From NCBI GenBank assembly GCA_016744375.1, contig JADGEM010000006.1, positions 31,564 to 95,563 on the forward strand: a stretch of 64,000 nucleotides of DNA, given 5' to 3'. Position 1 is the stretch's first letter; each line of letters starts with the position of its first letter. Position numbers and translations under genes: made by a program. Below are positions 17,296 to 26,668 of this stretch, piece after piece. The notes below the pieces were generated by a model that saw only the letters and a list, made by a program, of their open reading frames with translations, did not search any database and was not told the DNA's origin. Source of the stretch: Gammaproteobacteria bacterium. Its GTDB lineage: Bacteria > Pseudomonadota > Gammaproteobacteria > GRL18.

Positions 17296-17880
17296 TCAGC
17301 AAGTCTGTTCCAGAAAAGTTTGTAGCATTTTATGACCATGTTGGCTCAGAATAGACTCCGGATGAAACTGAACCCCTTCAATAGCTAATTCTTTATGTCG
17401 GACCCCCATAATTTCATCGATATTTCCCTGCTCATCTTCCGTCCATGCAGTAATTTCAAGACATTCAGGAAGTGATGCTTTATCAATGACCAGAGAATGA
17501 TAACGGGTGGCCTCAAAGGGGGATTCCAGAGAATGGAAAACGCCTTTATCATTGTGGTACATCATAGATGTTTTACCATGCATAATTTCTTTAGCATGAA
17601 CAATCTGGCCGCCAAATGCCTGGCCAATACTTTGATGGCCCAGACAAACACCCAGAATTGGTATCTTCCCAGAAAAACACCTGATGGCTTCAATCGAAAT
17701 ACCGGCTTCATTTGGGGTGCAGGGGCCGGGTGAAATCATAAGATGATCGGGCGTCATTTTTTCAATTTCCGCCACAGTAATTTCATCATTGCGAAAGACT
17801 TTTACCGTCGCTTTTAATTCCCCAAGGTATTGCACCAGGTTGTAGGTAAAGGAGTCATAGTTATCGATCATTATCAACAT
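17296..17880 (-). CDS. trpG: Anthranilate synthase component II, glutamine amidotransferase
   Basis: Supplies ammonia from glutamine to TrpE, and in many gammaproteobacteria also to PabB for folate synthesis. With the ATG at 17880 the product is 194 residues, beginning [12 protein letters not shown] as is typical. The class-I triad is present: C79 in GVCLGHQ, with H173 and E175 in QFHPES. An in-frame ATG seven codons upstream exists, but 17880 has AGGAG seven to eight nt ahead and lies 2 nt after the trpE stop, arguing for translational coupling. Confidence 0.95.
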   Translation of the reverse strand: MLIMIDNYDSFTYNLVQYLGELKATVKVFRNDEITVAEIEKMTPDHLMISPGPCTPNEAGISIEAIRCFSGKIPILGVCLGHQSIGQAFGGQIVHAKEIMHGKTSMMYHNDKGVFHSLESPFEATRYHSLVIDKASLPECLEITAWTEDEQGNIDEIMGVRHKELAIEGVQFHPESILSQHGHKMLQTFLEQTC

Positions 17881-17882
17881 AT

Positions 17883-19463
17883 TTATTTCTCCTGAGTACA
17901 CTGGCTATTAGCATTTGAATCCAGACCGCACTCAGCCATAGCGACTGCACGGAAGACGCCACGTCCTTTATTCATTGTTTCATCCCATTCATTTTGTGGA
18001 ACTGAATCAGCAACAATTCCTGCCCCGGCCTGAATATGTAATTGTTTATCTTTAATTACAGCAGTACGAATGGCGATGGCAGTATCCATATTTCCAGACC
18101 ATGAGATATAACCCACAGCCCCAGAATAAATACCTCGTTTCACAGGTTCTAATTCGTTAATAATTTCCATCGCTCGTATTTTTGGTGCCCCGCTCACCGT
18201 CCCAGCAGGAAAGGTTGCTTTTAAGGCATCCATGGTGCTCATATTCTTATCCAGCGCACCTTCAACATTTGAAACAATGTGCATCACATGGGAATAGCGC
18301 TCAATGATCATTTTATCCGTTAATTTTACCGTACCGATCTCAGAGACCCGTCCGGCATCATTGCGTCCCAGATCAATTAACATCAAATGTTCCGCCAGCT
18401 CTTTAGGATCGGATAATAAATCCTGTTCAAGCTGCTTATCCTGCTCTTCAGTCTGCCCCCTGGGGCGTGTGCCTGCAATGGGGCGAACGGTAATTTTACC
18501 CTCTTCAACTCGCGTCAAAATTTCCGGAGATGAGCCAACAATATGAAATTCGTCCAGATCCAGAAAATACATATAGGGTGATGGATTCAGACTGCGTAGA
18601 GCTCGATAAAGATCCAGAGGTGGCGCATTATAGGGTATCGACATACGCTGAGACACCACAACCTGCATGGCATCCCCTTCAACGATATAATCTTTGATTC
18701 GTGACACAGCATTCTTAAAGCCTGCTTCAGTGAAGCCGGAAACAAAATCACTTTCCTTTACTTTCGTGACTTTGGAATGCGCTTTATAAGCAGTATCAGA
18801 CTGACGAAGTTGACTCGCCAGTGCTTTGAGGTGCTGAACTGCCTTTTCCCATTCAGATTCTATCTCCGCCTTGTCAGGTAAAGAATTGCCGGGAAGTGTA
18901 TCTGACGGTGACTGATCAAAATGGGCATGCACAATGATATAGAGTTTGCCACTAAGGTTATCAAACACCAGAACTTCTTCTGAAACCATCAGGAGAATAT
19001 CAGGGGTACCCAATGGATCATTTTTATCAGTATTTTTTAATCGAGGCTCAATATAGCCGATGGTTTCATAACCAAAATAACCCACCAGCCCCCCCGTAAA
19101 GCGTGGCAGAACAGACTGCTCAGTCAGGTGTTCTGGAATATTGTAATGTTGCTGGTATTCTTCAATCCAGCTCAATGGATCCGCATGATTCAGTTCTTCA
19201 ATGACCTGGCCGTCATGAGTCACTTTGATCAGCCCGTTATCAACGCTGATAATGGTTTTACAAGGCAGACCGATAATAGAATAACGCCCCCACTTCTCAC
19301 CACCATGGACGGATTCTAATAAATAGGAATAGGGACCTGAAGCCAGTTTCAGATAGGCGCTTAGAGGTGTATCTAAATCAGCCAGGATTTCATGGACAAC
19401 TGGAATTCGGTTATACCCTTCTCCAGCAAGTTTAATAAACTGTTCTTTACTAACGATAGACAT
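17883..19463 (-). CDS. trpE: Anthranilate synthase component I
   Basis: Converts chorismate to anthranilate with ammonia from TrpG. The 526-residue product has the N-terminal tryptophan feedback site (LLES at 48-51), and the chorismate-binding domain with [17 protein letters not shown], the GTRPRG loop and G-A-P-K-I-R-A-M-E. These separate it from PabB. No leader peptide with tandem Trp codons is visible upstream, so classical attenuation is not supported. About 200 nt separate it from gph. Confidence 0.96.
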   Translation of the reverse strand: MSIVSKEQFIKLAGEGYNRIPVVHEILADLDTPLSAYLKLASGPYSYLLESVHGGEKWGRYSIIGLPCKTIISVDNGLIKVTHDGQVIEELNHADPLSWIEEYQQHYNIPEHLTEQSVLPRFTGGLVGYFGYETIGYIEPRLKNTDKNDPLGTPDILLMVSEEVLVFDNLSGKLYIIVHAHFDQSPSDTLPGNSLPDKAEIESEWEKAVQHLKALASQLRQSDTAYKAHSKVTKVKESDFVSGFTEAGFKNAVSRIKDYIVEGDAMQVVVSQRMSIPYNAPPLDLYRALRSLNPSPYMYFLDLDEFHIVGSSPEILTRVEEGKITVRPIAGTRPRGQTEEQDKQLEQDLLSDPKELAEHLMLIDLGRNDAGRVSEIGTVKLTDKMIIERYSHVMHIVSNVEGALDKNMSTMDALKATFPAGTVSGAPKIRAMEIINELEPVKRGIYSGAVGYISWSGNMDTAIAIRTAVIKDKQLHIQAGAGIVADSVPQNEWDETMNKGRGVFRAVAMAECGLDSNANSQCTQEK

Positions 19464-19672
19464 AATTAATTACTCAAAAATAACAAATGAAATTGTGTTT
19501 TCTTTTGCCTCCCACCTTATCCGAAAGTATCTGCGGCTGGTAAAAAATGAGGAAGCTAAAAGATGATCACCAGCGATAAAACCGGTCATTTATTTATCTA
19601 CGCTAAAACAACCATCGTTCTTTCATTTGTTTTTTATTGAGTAAGTTCATATCTTTTTCTATTTAAATTAAT

Positions 19673-20362
19673 CTATATAAGATTTTTTAATTCAGCCATA
19701 GAGTCAATCACCACATCTGGCTCAGATTCTCGTATATCAACACCATGATTATAACCATAGCTCATACAAATAATCTGAAAGCCCGCAGCACGAGCTGCTT
19801 TGACATCACTGATTGAATCACCAAGCATCAGAGAATCTTCTGGTAAAACCCCCAGTTTTTCAGCTGAATGAATCAATGGCATCGGATCAGGTTTTTTCTT
19901 TTCCAGAGTATCACCACTGACAATTGACTCAAAGTAATCAAATAAACCCAGATCTTTTAATAATGGATGCGTAAAAGCTTCCGCCTTATTCGTCACACAA
20001 CCCAATTTATAACCGGCTTGCTGCAGATAATCAATCCCTTCTTTAACCCCGGGATACAGACTACTACGCTTTGAGGTATTGTCTTTATACAAAGCCATAA
20101 AAATTGGATAGGCCTTATCAAACAAAGCATCATCCGGCTCACCATCTAATTGTCCAATCAGCGCACGACGAACCAGTCGCTCAACACCATTACCAACCCA
20201 GTGCCGAACTTCTGCTTCACCATGAGGCGCCATATCAACTGCTTTTAGCATTTCATCAACGCAAAAAGCCAGGTCAGGCACACTATCAACTAATGTGCCA
20301 TCAACATCAATCAGCACCATTTTTGGCTTTACTATTTTGTGCTGCTCAGTCGCACTCGTCAT
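19673..20362 (-). CDS. gph: Phosphoglycolate phosphatase
   Basis: A HAD-superfamily phosphatase that removes 2-phosphoglycolate, arising from oxygenase activity of RuBisCO or from DNA repair. Motif I is DVDGTLVDS (nucleophile Asp), followed by the S-G-D-T/K-K-P-P motif region (VSGDTLEKKKPDP) and motif IV GDSISDV. The frame could also start at a TTG at 20371, three codons earlier, which lies closer to the AGGTAAG in the rpe 3' end. I give the ATG. It follows rpe within a few nt, the usual rpe-gph-trpE order. Confidence 0.93.
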   Translation of the reverse strand: MTSATEQHKIVKPKMVLIDVDGTLVDSVPDLAFCVDEMLKAVDMAPHGEAEVRHWVGNGVERLVRRALIGQLDGEPDDALFDKAYPIFMALYKDNTSKRSSLYPGVKEGIDYLQQAGYKLGCVTNKAEAFTHPLLKDLGLFDYFESIVSGDTLEKKKPDPMPLIHSAEKLGVLPEDSLMLGDSISDVKAARAAGFQIICMSYGYNHGVDIRESEPDVVIDSMAELKNLI

Positions 20363-20373
20363 TGTATTCAAAC

Positions 20374-21048
20374 TTACTTACCTGCTTTTGCAAGTTCAGC
20401 TCGCATTTGATCAATTGTATCCTTGTAATCATCTGTGTTGAAAATTGCAGAGCCAGCAACAAACATGTCAGCACCGGCTTCAGCGATTTCTGCGATATTA
20501 TTAATTTTAACACCGCCGTCGATTTCTAAACGGATATCATAACCACTGTCATCAATCATTTTACGTGCTTCACGCAGTTTATTGAGAGTCTCAGGAATAA
20601 AGCTTTGACCACCAAACCCAGGGTTGACAGACATCAATAAAATCACATCAACTTTATCCATAACGTGCTTTAACACTGAGAGTGGCGTTGCTGGATTAAA
20701 AACCAGACCTGATTTACAGCCGGACTCACGAATTAACGATAAGCTGCGATCGATATGCTCAGAAGCTTCAGGGTGGAATGTGATATAGCTTGCTCCAGCT
20801 TTAGCAAATTCCGGAATAATAGCATCAACAGGCTTAACCATAAGGTGAACATCAATTTCCTGCTTAATACCGTGATTTCTTAATGCTTCACAAATCATCG
20901 GACCGATAGTTAAAACCGGCACGTAGTGATTGTCCATGACATCAAAGTGGATAACATCAGCACCGCTATCCAGGACATTAACACATTCTTCACCCAGGCG
21001 AGCGAAATCAGCGGATAAAATAGATGGTGCAATTAAAGATTTTGCCAT
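20374..21048 (-). CDS. rpe: Ribulose-phosphate 3-epimerase
   Basis: Interconverts ribulose-5-phosphate and xylulose-5-phosphate in the pentose phosphate and Calvin cycles. The 224-residue TIM-barrel protein has [11 protein letters not shown] at the N-terminus, the metal-site [29 protein letters not shown] and EIDGGV, all in the expected order. It is the first gene of the rpe-gph pair, which leads toward the trp genes on the same strand. Confidence 0.97.
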   Translation of the reverse strand: MAKSLIAPSILSADFARLGEECVNVLDSGADVIHFDVMDNHYVPVLTIGPMICEALRNHGIKQEIDVHLMVKPVDAIIPEFAKAGASYITFHPEASEHIDRSLSLIRESGCKSGLVFNPATPLSVLKHVMDKVDVILLMSVNPGFGGQSFIPETLNKLREARKMIDDSGYDIRLEIDGGVKINNIAEIAEAGADMFVAGSAIFNTDDYKDTIDQMRAELAKAGK

Positions 21049-21204
21049 GACAAATCCCCATAAAATTATTAAACTGTGAGAAACATTGCTTTATAACGAA
21101 TTTAGAAATCATTAGAAAAACGCAATTAGCCCACTTAAACTGTAAAATAAGCCACTAAAAAATAGCTTATACTAAAAGACAAACAATTATTTTAAACGAT
21201 AACT

Positions 21205-22086
21205 ATGAATATTTCAGCATTTAATCCAGGATTTACCCCGAAAAAAAGCTTTTTTGTGCTTGCAGCCTTCTTTTTATTCCTCATAGCCTTTGAGACTTTT
21301 GCCTCAAACACCGCCAGTGAAAAGCGTTGGGCTGAACAATTGAGAGATAATATTGTCATCGGTGACCCGGTTGATATCACCCCCTCAGGTACTGAGTCGA
21401 GCAGTGGCACTGATAATACTTTTTTTAGTATCTTCACCCCAGAGACAACAGCTTCTCCCAAAGGGGCTATTATCCTGATGCATGGAACAGGTGCTCACCC
21501 TGACTGGCCTGATATTATTCACCCTTTACGTTCTGAGTTACCGGATAGAGGCTGGGCGACATTGTCCATACAACTACCTTTAGTCTCTCCTGATAAAAAA
21601 GATAAGGAAAGCCGGGAAAAAGTGATTGAATCTTCAGTGTCTCGAATAGAAGCTGCCATCAAATTTCTAAAGTCAAAATCATATAATCGAGTTGTGATTG
21701 TTTCACACAGTTTTGGAACATTGATGGCACTCAACTTTTTACAACTGAAGGCCATTGAAACCAATCCTGATAAAACACCTATTATTAATGCAGCTGTCAT
21801 CATTGGTGCTCCTTCATCAAATAACACAATTCCCCTTAATAGCCCATTAATGGTTGAAAAAATCAATATTCCATTATTAGATATGTATGGCAGCAATGAC
21901 CTCGATTCAGTGATGCGCTCTGCAAAAGCTCGAAAAACCGCTGCAGCTAAAGCAGGAAATAAACAATACAGACAAGTTGAAACCATTGGCGCCAACCATT
22001 TTTATCATGGTTTGAATGATGAACTAGTCTCATATGTCTATCATTGGCTCAGTAAAACTTTTTCTGGAAGCATGAACGATATTTAA
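21205..22086 (+). CDS. DUF3530 family alpha/beta-hydrolase-like exported protein
   Basis: A 293-residue protein with an N-terminal hydrophobic signal (residues 14-31). It has alpha/beta-hydrolase features: a strand then MHGTGAHPDWPD (oxyanion-type HG), a nucleophile elbow VSHSFGT and a late His (ANHFYHG). The H-G-x-G-x-H-P-D-W-P and R-G-W-A-T-L-S-I-Q-L-P strings match DUF3530 proteins, which are exported and of unknown substrate. It stands alone, followed by a repeat-rich gap. Confidence 0.88.
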   Translation: MNISAFNPGFTPKKSFFVLAAFFLFLIAFETFASNTASEKRWAEQLRDNIVIGDPVDITPSGTESSSGTDNTFFSIFTPETTASPKGAIILMHGTGAHPDWPDIIHPLRSELPDRGWATLSIQLPLVSPDKKDKESREKVIESSVSRIEAAIKFLKSKSYNRVVIVSHSFGTLMALNFLQLKAIETNPDKTPIINAAVIIGAPSSNNTIPLNSPLMVEKINIPLLDMYGSNDLDSVMRSAKARKTAAAKAGNKQYRQVETIGANHFYHGLNDELVSYVYHWLSKTFSGSMNDI

Positions 22087-22091
22087 AAAAG

Positions 22092-22122
22092 GTGGACGGG
22101 ATACCCATCCTACCGGCAGGTA
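22092..22122 (-). repeat. Short GTAGGATGGGT-like repeat remnant
   Basis: Read on the minus strand, this stretch has GGTAGGATGGGTATCCCGTC, resembling the GTAGGATGGGT-type intergenic repeats scattered through many gammaproteobacterial genomes. Only one short copy is in this window, so the call rests on recall of the motif. Confidence 0.35.
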
Positions 22123-22135
22123 GATTGTTGAAGGC

Positions 22136-22199
22136 TTAGTATATTTGGCTGATGCTCAGTATATTTGGCTGATGCTCAGTATATTATTTGGCTGAAGGC
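22136..22199 (+). repeat. Three tandem copies of a 20-bp unit
   Basis: Units at 22136-22155, 22156-22175 and 22176-22199 share TAGTATATTTGGCTGATGC or CAGTATATTTGGCTGATGC. The first two differ at one position. The third carries a 4-nt insertion and two changes. The array lies about 50 bp ahead of the CopD-like gene, so copy number could alter its promoter region. Confidence 0.9.
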
Positions 22200-22249
22200 T
22201 CTTATCCCGATATAATACCCAACTATTTTCTTATTTTTGAGGCTTTTTT

Positions 22250-22732
22250 ATGGGTTATTCTTTGGCATTTACTCTGCATTTACTGGCAGCAGTTATCTGG
22301 GTTGGCGGGATGTTTTTCGCGCATATGATACTTCGACCTTCTGCGGTTGAAGTACTTGAGCCACCTCAGCGCTTACCACTTTGGGTTGCAGTATTCGGAC
22401 GTTTTTTCTTTTGGGTCTGGATTGCAGTCGGCACGATTCTCATTTCAGGCTACTGGATGATTTTTGATGTTTTTGGTGGTTTGCTCGGCTTAAAAGCACT
22501 TTATATACAGATTATGCATGCCATTGGGCTAATTATGTCAGGCATTTATACTTACATATTCTTTGTCCCTTACCAAAAATTAAAAATTGCCGTAGCCAAT
22601 AAAGAATACCCTGTTGGCGGTGCTTTAATGAATAAAATTCGCCAGCTGGTAACCATTAACCTTATACTCGGCTTGATAACAATCATTATTGCGAGTGGTG
22701 GAAAGTATATTAATTTTTACGGCTCTCTTTAA
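22250..22732 (+). CDS. CopD-like four-helix membrane protein
   Basis: A 160-residue integral membrane protein with four predicted helices (about 5-25, 45-70, 80-105, 130-150). The first helix carries H-x-L-A-A-V-I-W-V-G-G-M-F-F, with His and Trp-Gly-Gly as in the CopD family of copper-resistance and related proteins. Another His (Q-I-M-H-A-I-G) sits in helix 3. Copper or heme binding is possible but unproven. Its 3' end overlaps the convergent djlA by 23 bp. Confidence 0.85.
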   Translation: MGYSLAFTLHLLAAVIWVGGMFFAHMILRPSAVEVLEPPQRLPLWVAVFGRFFFWVWIAVGTILISGYWMIFDVFGGLLGLKALYIQIMHAIGLIMSGIYTYIFFVPYQKLKIAVANKEYPVGGALMNKIRQLVTINLILGLITIIIASGGKYINFYGSL

Positions 22733-23510
22733 CCATCTCATAAGCGGCTTTAATTTGTTGAGTTTTTTCTGTAGCCATCTGAATCATTTCTTCAGGCAAG
22801 CCTTTAGAGACCAGTTTATCCGGATGATGCTGATTCATTAAACGCCGATATGCTTTTTTTGCTTCAGCATCTGAAGAGGATGCTGGAACGCCTAACATCT
22901 TATAGGCTTCCTGAAGTAAAGCAGATGGACTTTTATGTTCATCACCCTCTCCATAGTAATAGCGATTGCCCCCCAGGCCCAGGTTAGAACGAACAAGTGC
23001 TATCAGTTGCTCAACATGCAGAGTAGTAAAACCTAAACGCTGAGCAATTTTATTGATGATCAGCTGTTCCTCAGAATCAATTTTCCCATCAGCCAAAGCA
23101 GCATGAAGTTGAATCTCAAGGAATATCTGCAAGAGTGTTGTGCGTCTATGGGCAACTTGTTTAAATTGAAATAAGACACCTTCCATGTCAAAGTCTGACT
23201 GCTTTCCTTTATTGAACAAATCAATGGCTGCTTTTTTTTGTTCTGCATCCAGCTTCATATGATCCATAATCTGCTTTGCCATGGCAATTTCATCTTTGCT
23301 CACGACACCATCGGCTTTAGTAATATACCCCATGATTGAAAAAGTTGCAGAGAAAAAAGCAGCCTGAGTTAACTCATTATTTTCGCTCAGCCCTTCCTGC
23401 ATGGGTTTATCAACTAATTTATGGCCAATGACTCCCCCGATTAATAAACCCAGAGGTCCGCCCATAGAAAAACCAACTGCACCACCTATAAATTTACCCC
23501 ACCAACTCAT
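22710..23510 (-). CDS. djlA: DjlA-type membrane-anchored DnaJ co-chaperone
   Basis: A type III J-domain protein that stimulates DnaK at the inner membrane. From the ATG at 23510 the 266-residue product begins M-S-W-W-G-K-F-I-G-G with a glycine-rich membrane segment, then a TerB-like helical domain (about 45-165). The C-terminal J domain is at about 200-265, with the HPDK motif in NQHHPDKLVSKG. A longer frame reaches 23555, but the ATG at 23510 has GAGGAAAA just ahead and matches family N-termini. The gene is convergent with the CopD-like gene. Confidence 0.92.
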   Translation of the reverse strand: MSWWGKFIGGAVGFSMGGPLGLLIGGVIGHKLVDKPMQEGLSENNELTQAAFFSATFSIMGYITKADGVVSKDEIAMAKQIMDHMKLDAEQKKAAIDLFNKGKQSDFDMEGVLFQFKQVAHRRTTLLQIFLEIQLHAALADGKIDSEEQLIINKIAQRLGFTTLHVEQLIALVRSNLGLGGNRYYYGEGDEHKSPSALLQEAYKMLGVPASSSDAEAKKAYRRLMNQHHPDKLVSKGLPEEMIQMATEKTQQIKAAYEMVKESRKN

Positions 23511-23650
23511 CTCATTTTCCTCATGAAACACCCCTATATCTTTTATACAGAACATAATGTGACTAAATTATAACAAGAAAGAAGCTACATATTGAATTAT
23601 ATGCTAATTTATTAAGAATAATTACAACAAAAAAACAAGGCCAACAACCA

Positions 23651-24001
23651 ATGTCAAACACAAACTGCCTTTTTTGTCAGATTGCCGAGAGAAAAATACC
23701 CTCTGAGATAGCCTATGAAGATGAACTTATTATTGCCTTTCATGATGTCGCACCACAGGCACCAATACATATTCTTATTATCCCCAAACAACACATTGCA
23801 ACTGTCAATGATTTCAGTGAACAAGACGCCGGACTTCTAGGGCATATGATCCTGACTGCAAAAAATCTGGCCTCTGAATTAAAAATTGCTGAACATGGTT
23901 ATCGGCTGAACATCAATTGCAATCAACTGGGGGGCCAAACTGTTTTTCACACACATCTGCATCTGCTGGCAGGAAGACAATTTGGCTGGCCTCCCGGTTG
24001 A
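23651..24001 (+). CDS. hinT: HIT-family nucleotide hydrolase/phosphoramidase (HinT-like)
   Basis: A 116-residue histidine-triad protein that hydrolyses purine nucleoside phosphoramidates. It has the N-terminal C-x-x-C pair (CLFCQI), the I-P-K-Q-H-I strand and the His triad H100-T-H102-L-H104 followed by LLAGRQFGWPPG, the HinT-type C-terminus. It is convergent with yjbQ, 27 nt apart. Confidence 0.94.
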   Translation: MSNTNCLFCQIAERKIPSEIAYEDELIIAFHDVAPQAPIHILIIPKQHIATVNDFSEQDAGLLGHMILTAKNLASELKIAEHGYRLNINCNQLGGQTVFHTHLHLLAGRQFGWPPG

Positions 24002-24028
24002 TATGCCAGGACTGCTTACAATGAGTTG

Positions 24029-24436
24029 CTACTCACTTAAATGAATAACAATAGTACGTTGTCCACGCTGTTTACGATGCTCCCATAAATAAAGTCCCTG
24101 CCATGTACCTAAAGCCATTTTATTCTGCATGACTGGTATGGCAATTGATGTTGCAGTAATCGCTGATTTTATATGTGCAGGCATATCATCTGCCCCCTCA
24201 AAAGTATGAGTATAAAGTGGATCGTTTTCACAAACTAATCGGTTTAGCCAGTTTTCTAAATCCTGTCGTGCAGAGGGATCAGCATTTTCCTGAATAATCA
24301 GGCTTGCTGAAGTATGCCGAACAAAGACAGTACACAAACCCTCATTTATATTTGTACGTTGGATAAGCAGATCAATTTGTTCAGTAATATCATGCAGTCC
24401 TTGTCCTGAAACCACTATTTTTATCGATTCAATCAC
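24029..24436 (-). CDS. yjbQ: YjbQ/UPF0047 family protein
   Basis: A UPF0047 protein, a family described as having thiamine-phosphate-synthase-like activity in E. coli with an unclear physiological role. The signature is visible: C-T-V-F-V-R-H-T-S-A-S-L-I-I-Q-E-N-A-D-P, the H-T-F-E-G-A-D-D-M-P-A-H-I-K-S string and C-terminal L-G-T-W-Q-G-L-Y-L-W-E-H-R. An open frame continues to an ATG at 24532, but that adds 32 low-complexity Lys/Tyr residues that the family lacks. A GTG at 24436 with AAGG nearby gives the family-typical 135 residues, so I prefer it. Confidence 0.88.
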   Translation of the reverse strand: MIESIKIVVSGQGLHDITEQIDLLIQRTNINEGLCTVFVRHTSASLIIQENADPSARQDLENWLNRLVCENDPLYTHTFEGADDMPAHIKSAITATSIAIPVMQNKMALGTWQGLYLWEHRKQRGQRTIVIHLSE

Positions 24437-24648
24437 ATTTTTAACCTTTTTATTCGCTTTCTTAAGCAGAACCATTAAATAAATGTATTTTTTTGAATAT
24501 TTTGCTGTTTTTTTTATAAAAAACCTATACATATCTCAGATCAATGATTATGCTTACATAATAGTCTGATATTTAGTTTATTTTATTTAAGCCTATATTA
24601 TAAGCCTTTAGAAGATTTTAATTTGAATCTAACATACCGGAGTCCATC

Positions 24649-25155
24649 ATGGCCGTTAAAAAGAAAGCTGCAACCAAAAAAAAGGTTGCCAATAAAAAAG
24701 TTGTTAAGAAGAAAGTTGTGACAAAAAAAGCTGCAAAGAAAAGTGTCGCTAAAAAAACTGCAGTAAAAAAAACCGCGACTAAAAAACGAGTTGTTAAAAA
24801 GAAAGCTGCAATCAAAAAAGCACCTTCTACTAGAAAAGCCACTGCAATTCAAAATAAAATGACTAAATCTCAAATTTTAACCGAGATTGCAGAAAAAACT
24901 GACATCAGCAAAAAAGATGTTTCCACTGTTTTAGCTGAGTTAGATTTATTAATCGAACGTCACATCAAAAAACGTGCCTGTGGTGAGTTTTTACTTCCTG
25001 GACTGCTAAAAATTGTCACCGTTAAAAAACCTGCGGTCAAAGCAAGAAAAGGCATTAACCCTTTCACTGGTGAGGAGATGATGTTTAAAGCTAAAAAAGC
25101 AACGACAGTAGTTAAAGTCAGAGCACTTAAAAAATTAAAAGAGATGGCGGTTTAA
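24649..25155 (+). CDS. HU-family DNA-binding protein with histone-H1-like lysine/alanine N-terminal tail
   Basis: A 168-residue nucleoid-type protein in two parts. Residues 1-70 are almost entirely K, A, V and T in imperfect KKAA, KKVV and KKTA repeats like the tails of AlgP and H1-like proteins. Residues 71-166 form an HU/IHF domain: M-T-K-S-Q-I-L-T-E-I-A, an alpha-helical dimerisation region, F-L-L-P-G-L-L-K and the DNA-binding arm ARKGINPFTGEE (near 131-142). It probably compacts DNA. The tail makes the opposite strand look like a phenylalanine-rich frame, which is an artefact. A perfect-stem repeat lies about 55 bp downstream. Confidence 0.92.
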   Translation: MAVKKKAATKKKVANKKVVKKKVVTKKAAKKSVAKKTAVKKTATKKRVVKKKAAIKKAPSTRKATAIQNKMTKSQILTEIAEKTDISKKDVSTVLAELDLLIERHIKKRACGEFLLPGLLKIVTVKKPAVKARKGINPFTGEEMMFKAKKATTVVKVRALKKLKEMAV

Positions 25156-25554
25156 TCTGTCATATTACATTTGTCCACAGTTCATTGACTAAAATAGCTA
25201 TTCCTAAATAGTGCGCACAGAGCATCAGCTCCTATTTGTTTATTATTGTGTGATTTGGCACAACCCGAGCACAATAATAAACAATAATAGCTAATACGGT
25301 CTCTGTTCTCCATTTTCAGAAAGAGCTATTTAGCCGCTGTTTTCATTGAGCTAGAGGCTGCTCTCTTTTCTTACTATCACCCACCTCCTTTTTACACACT
25401 CAATCTTTTTTTCTTTTTTTATTGTATTTCCCGCATTATTTGTCTACATTTTATTTCAAAGGTAAATTGTTTGATCTATTTGCATGGTTAATTTAGTTTT
25501 TATTGTTCAGACCCATTTATTAAAGCCGTGTAAAGACCATAAGGGAGATGTAGT
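25156..25554. other. 399-bp gene-free gap holding one hairpin repeat
   Basis: The left part contains the palindromic repeat at 25211-25304. Its flanks carry a loose inverted pair (AAAATAGCT near 25191, AGCTATTTAG near 25324). The right part (25340-25550) is T-rich without an open frame. A ribosome-binding site (AAGGGAGA) precedes the CBS gene. No RNA gene is recognised. Confidence 0.6.
25211..25304 (+). repeat. Palindromic repeat with conserved 19-nt loop, copy A
   Basis: Arms 25232-25250 and 25270-25290 form a TTTATTATTGTG / CACAATAATAAA stem around a 19-nt loop (TGATTTGGCACAACCCGAG). The element aligns end to end, from GTGC...GAGTAT-like bases to ACGGTCTCT, with copy B at 55240-55330 in the same orientation. 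The outer stem is imperfect here. Confidence 0.8.
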
Positions 25555-26154
25555 ATGCCTTGTAATTATCAAGAACTCGAAATAAAAACGCTTCAGGTTG
25601 CAGCAACTTTGTGTGAGCCAGAAAATTATCCTAGCGGCACAGTGAGTATGGAAGAGCCTGCCACTAAAGTAATGACTGATTTAACCACTGTCACGGCCGT
25701 AACAATATCACCTTCATGTTCACTGGATGAAACCACTGACCGAATGTTAAAAATGAAGGTTAAACTCTTATTTGTAACCGATTCAAAAGATCAAATCATC
25801 GGTCTGATCACCTACAGTGATTTACAAGGTGAAAGGCCCATACAATTTCAGCAATCTAACGGTGTGCCCAGAAGTGAAGTATGCGTACTGGACATTATGA
25901 CCGGCATTGAAACAATTGACGTCATGGATTTTTCGGTTGTTGAAAAAGCCCGTGTTGGAGATATTGCTATGACCATGAGGAAAATGAATCGTCAGCATGC
26001 ATTGGTTATGGAGCAATCCCTGGACAATAGTTATAAAATACGTGGTATTTTTTCCACCAGTTTACTCAGTAAATTATTAGGAATACAAATTGACAGCACA
26101 GAAGTAGCTCAAACCTTTGCTGAATTTGAGCGGGTGCTTGGTTGCGGCACTTAG
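25555..26154 (+). CDS. CBS-domain pair protein
   Basis: A 199-residue cytoplasmic protein built from two CBS domains (about 35-95 and 105-180). The first carries A-T-K-V-M-T-D and a V-T-D-S-K-D-Q-I-I-G-L-I-T-Y-S-D-L type strand. The second begins V-L-D-I-M-T and ends R-G-I-F-S-T-S. CBS pairs bind adenine nucleotides and act as energy or ion-strength sensors. There is no fused effector, so its target is unknown. A strong AAGGGAG ribosome-binding site sits 7-8 nt before the ATG. Confidence 0.9.
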   Translation: MPCNYQELEIKTLQVAATLCEPENYPSGTVSMEEPATKVMTDLTTVTAVTISPSCSLDETTDRMLKMKVKLLFVTDSKDQIIGLITYSDLQGERPIQFQQSNGVPRSEVCVLDIMTGIETIDVMDFSVVEKARVGDIAMTMRKMNRQHALVMEQSLDNSYKIRGIFSTSLLSKLLGIQIDSTEVAQTFAEFERVLGCGT

Positions 26155-26169
26155 ACCGCCAGAACTGAA

Positions 26170-26526
26170 TTAATGACTACCCTTTTCCAGTTGAGCAATA
26201 ATATCCAGGTACTGCTTTTCCTTCTTACTCCAGGAAGTCATCAGAATAGCCAGCAGAATTATCAAAACAAACAGAACTGAAATAGCAGTTGCACCCGTGA
26301 CTGCCAAAAGCGCAACATCGGTCACTTGTGTTAAATCAATACCATTGCTACTTTTTTCTTTTAGAAGTGCTAATACAGCCTGAGGACTCACCATTTCAGG
26401 TTTAAACCAATAGATTATCCCCCATGCTGCTGCGGTAGAAAAACCAACACTCCAGGATATGTAAGCAGAAATCTTTTGAAACATGGTTCGTTTAAAGATA
26501 AATTGTGTTTGTTTCTCAGTCAGCAT
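26170..26526 (-). CDS. Small two-helix membrane protein of unknown function
   Basis: I do not recognise this 118-residue protein. It has two predicted membrane helices (about residues 20-40 and 72-98), a short periplasmic or cytoplasmic loop between them, and a charged C-terminal tail (SKKEKQYLDIIAQLEKG) that may form a short coiled coil. An in-frame ATG at 26577 exists, but AAGG lies before the ATG at 26526, so I prefer the shorter form. It is divergent from cbpA and convergent with the CBS gene. Confidence 0.7.
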   Translation of the reverse strand: MLTEKQTQFIFKRTMFQKISAYISWSVGFSTAAAWGIIYWFKPEMVSPQAVLALLKEKSSNGIDLTQVTDVALLAVTGATAISVLFVLIILLAILMTSWSKKEKQYLDIIAQLEKGSH

Positions 26527-26668
26527 AAAATACCTTATTAGCCTCAAGCCCTTCTTTTTTGAGTGTTTAAACCCCATATTATAACCCAGTCACCTGTCTG
26601 AGAATAGCACCCTGCTCCTGACAGATGACTGGAAAACTTTAAAAAATACCAAAACAACCTATAAAACT

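Noticed and set aside
19464..19672. Possible trp leader peptide or attenuator upstream of trpE
   Set aside because: No short frame with tandem Trp codons and no competing hairpins with a T-tract could be found on the minus strand.
22136..22199. CRISPR array
   Set aside because: The units are tandem without spacers, and there are only three. No cas gene is in the window.
24598..24873. Phe/Leu-rich frames antisense to the HU-type gene
   Set aside because: They are the reverse complement of AAA/AAG lysine repeats and have no independent support.
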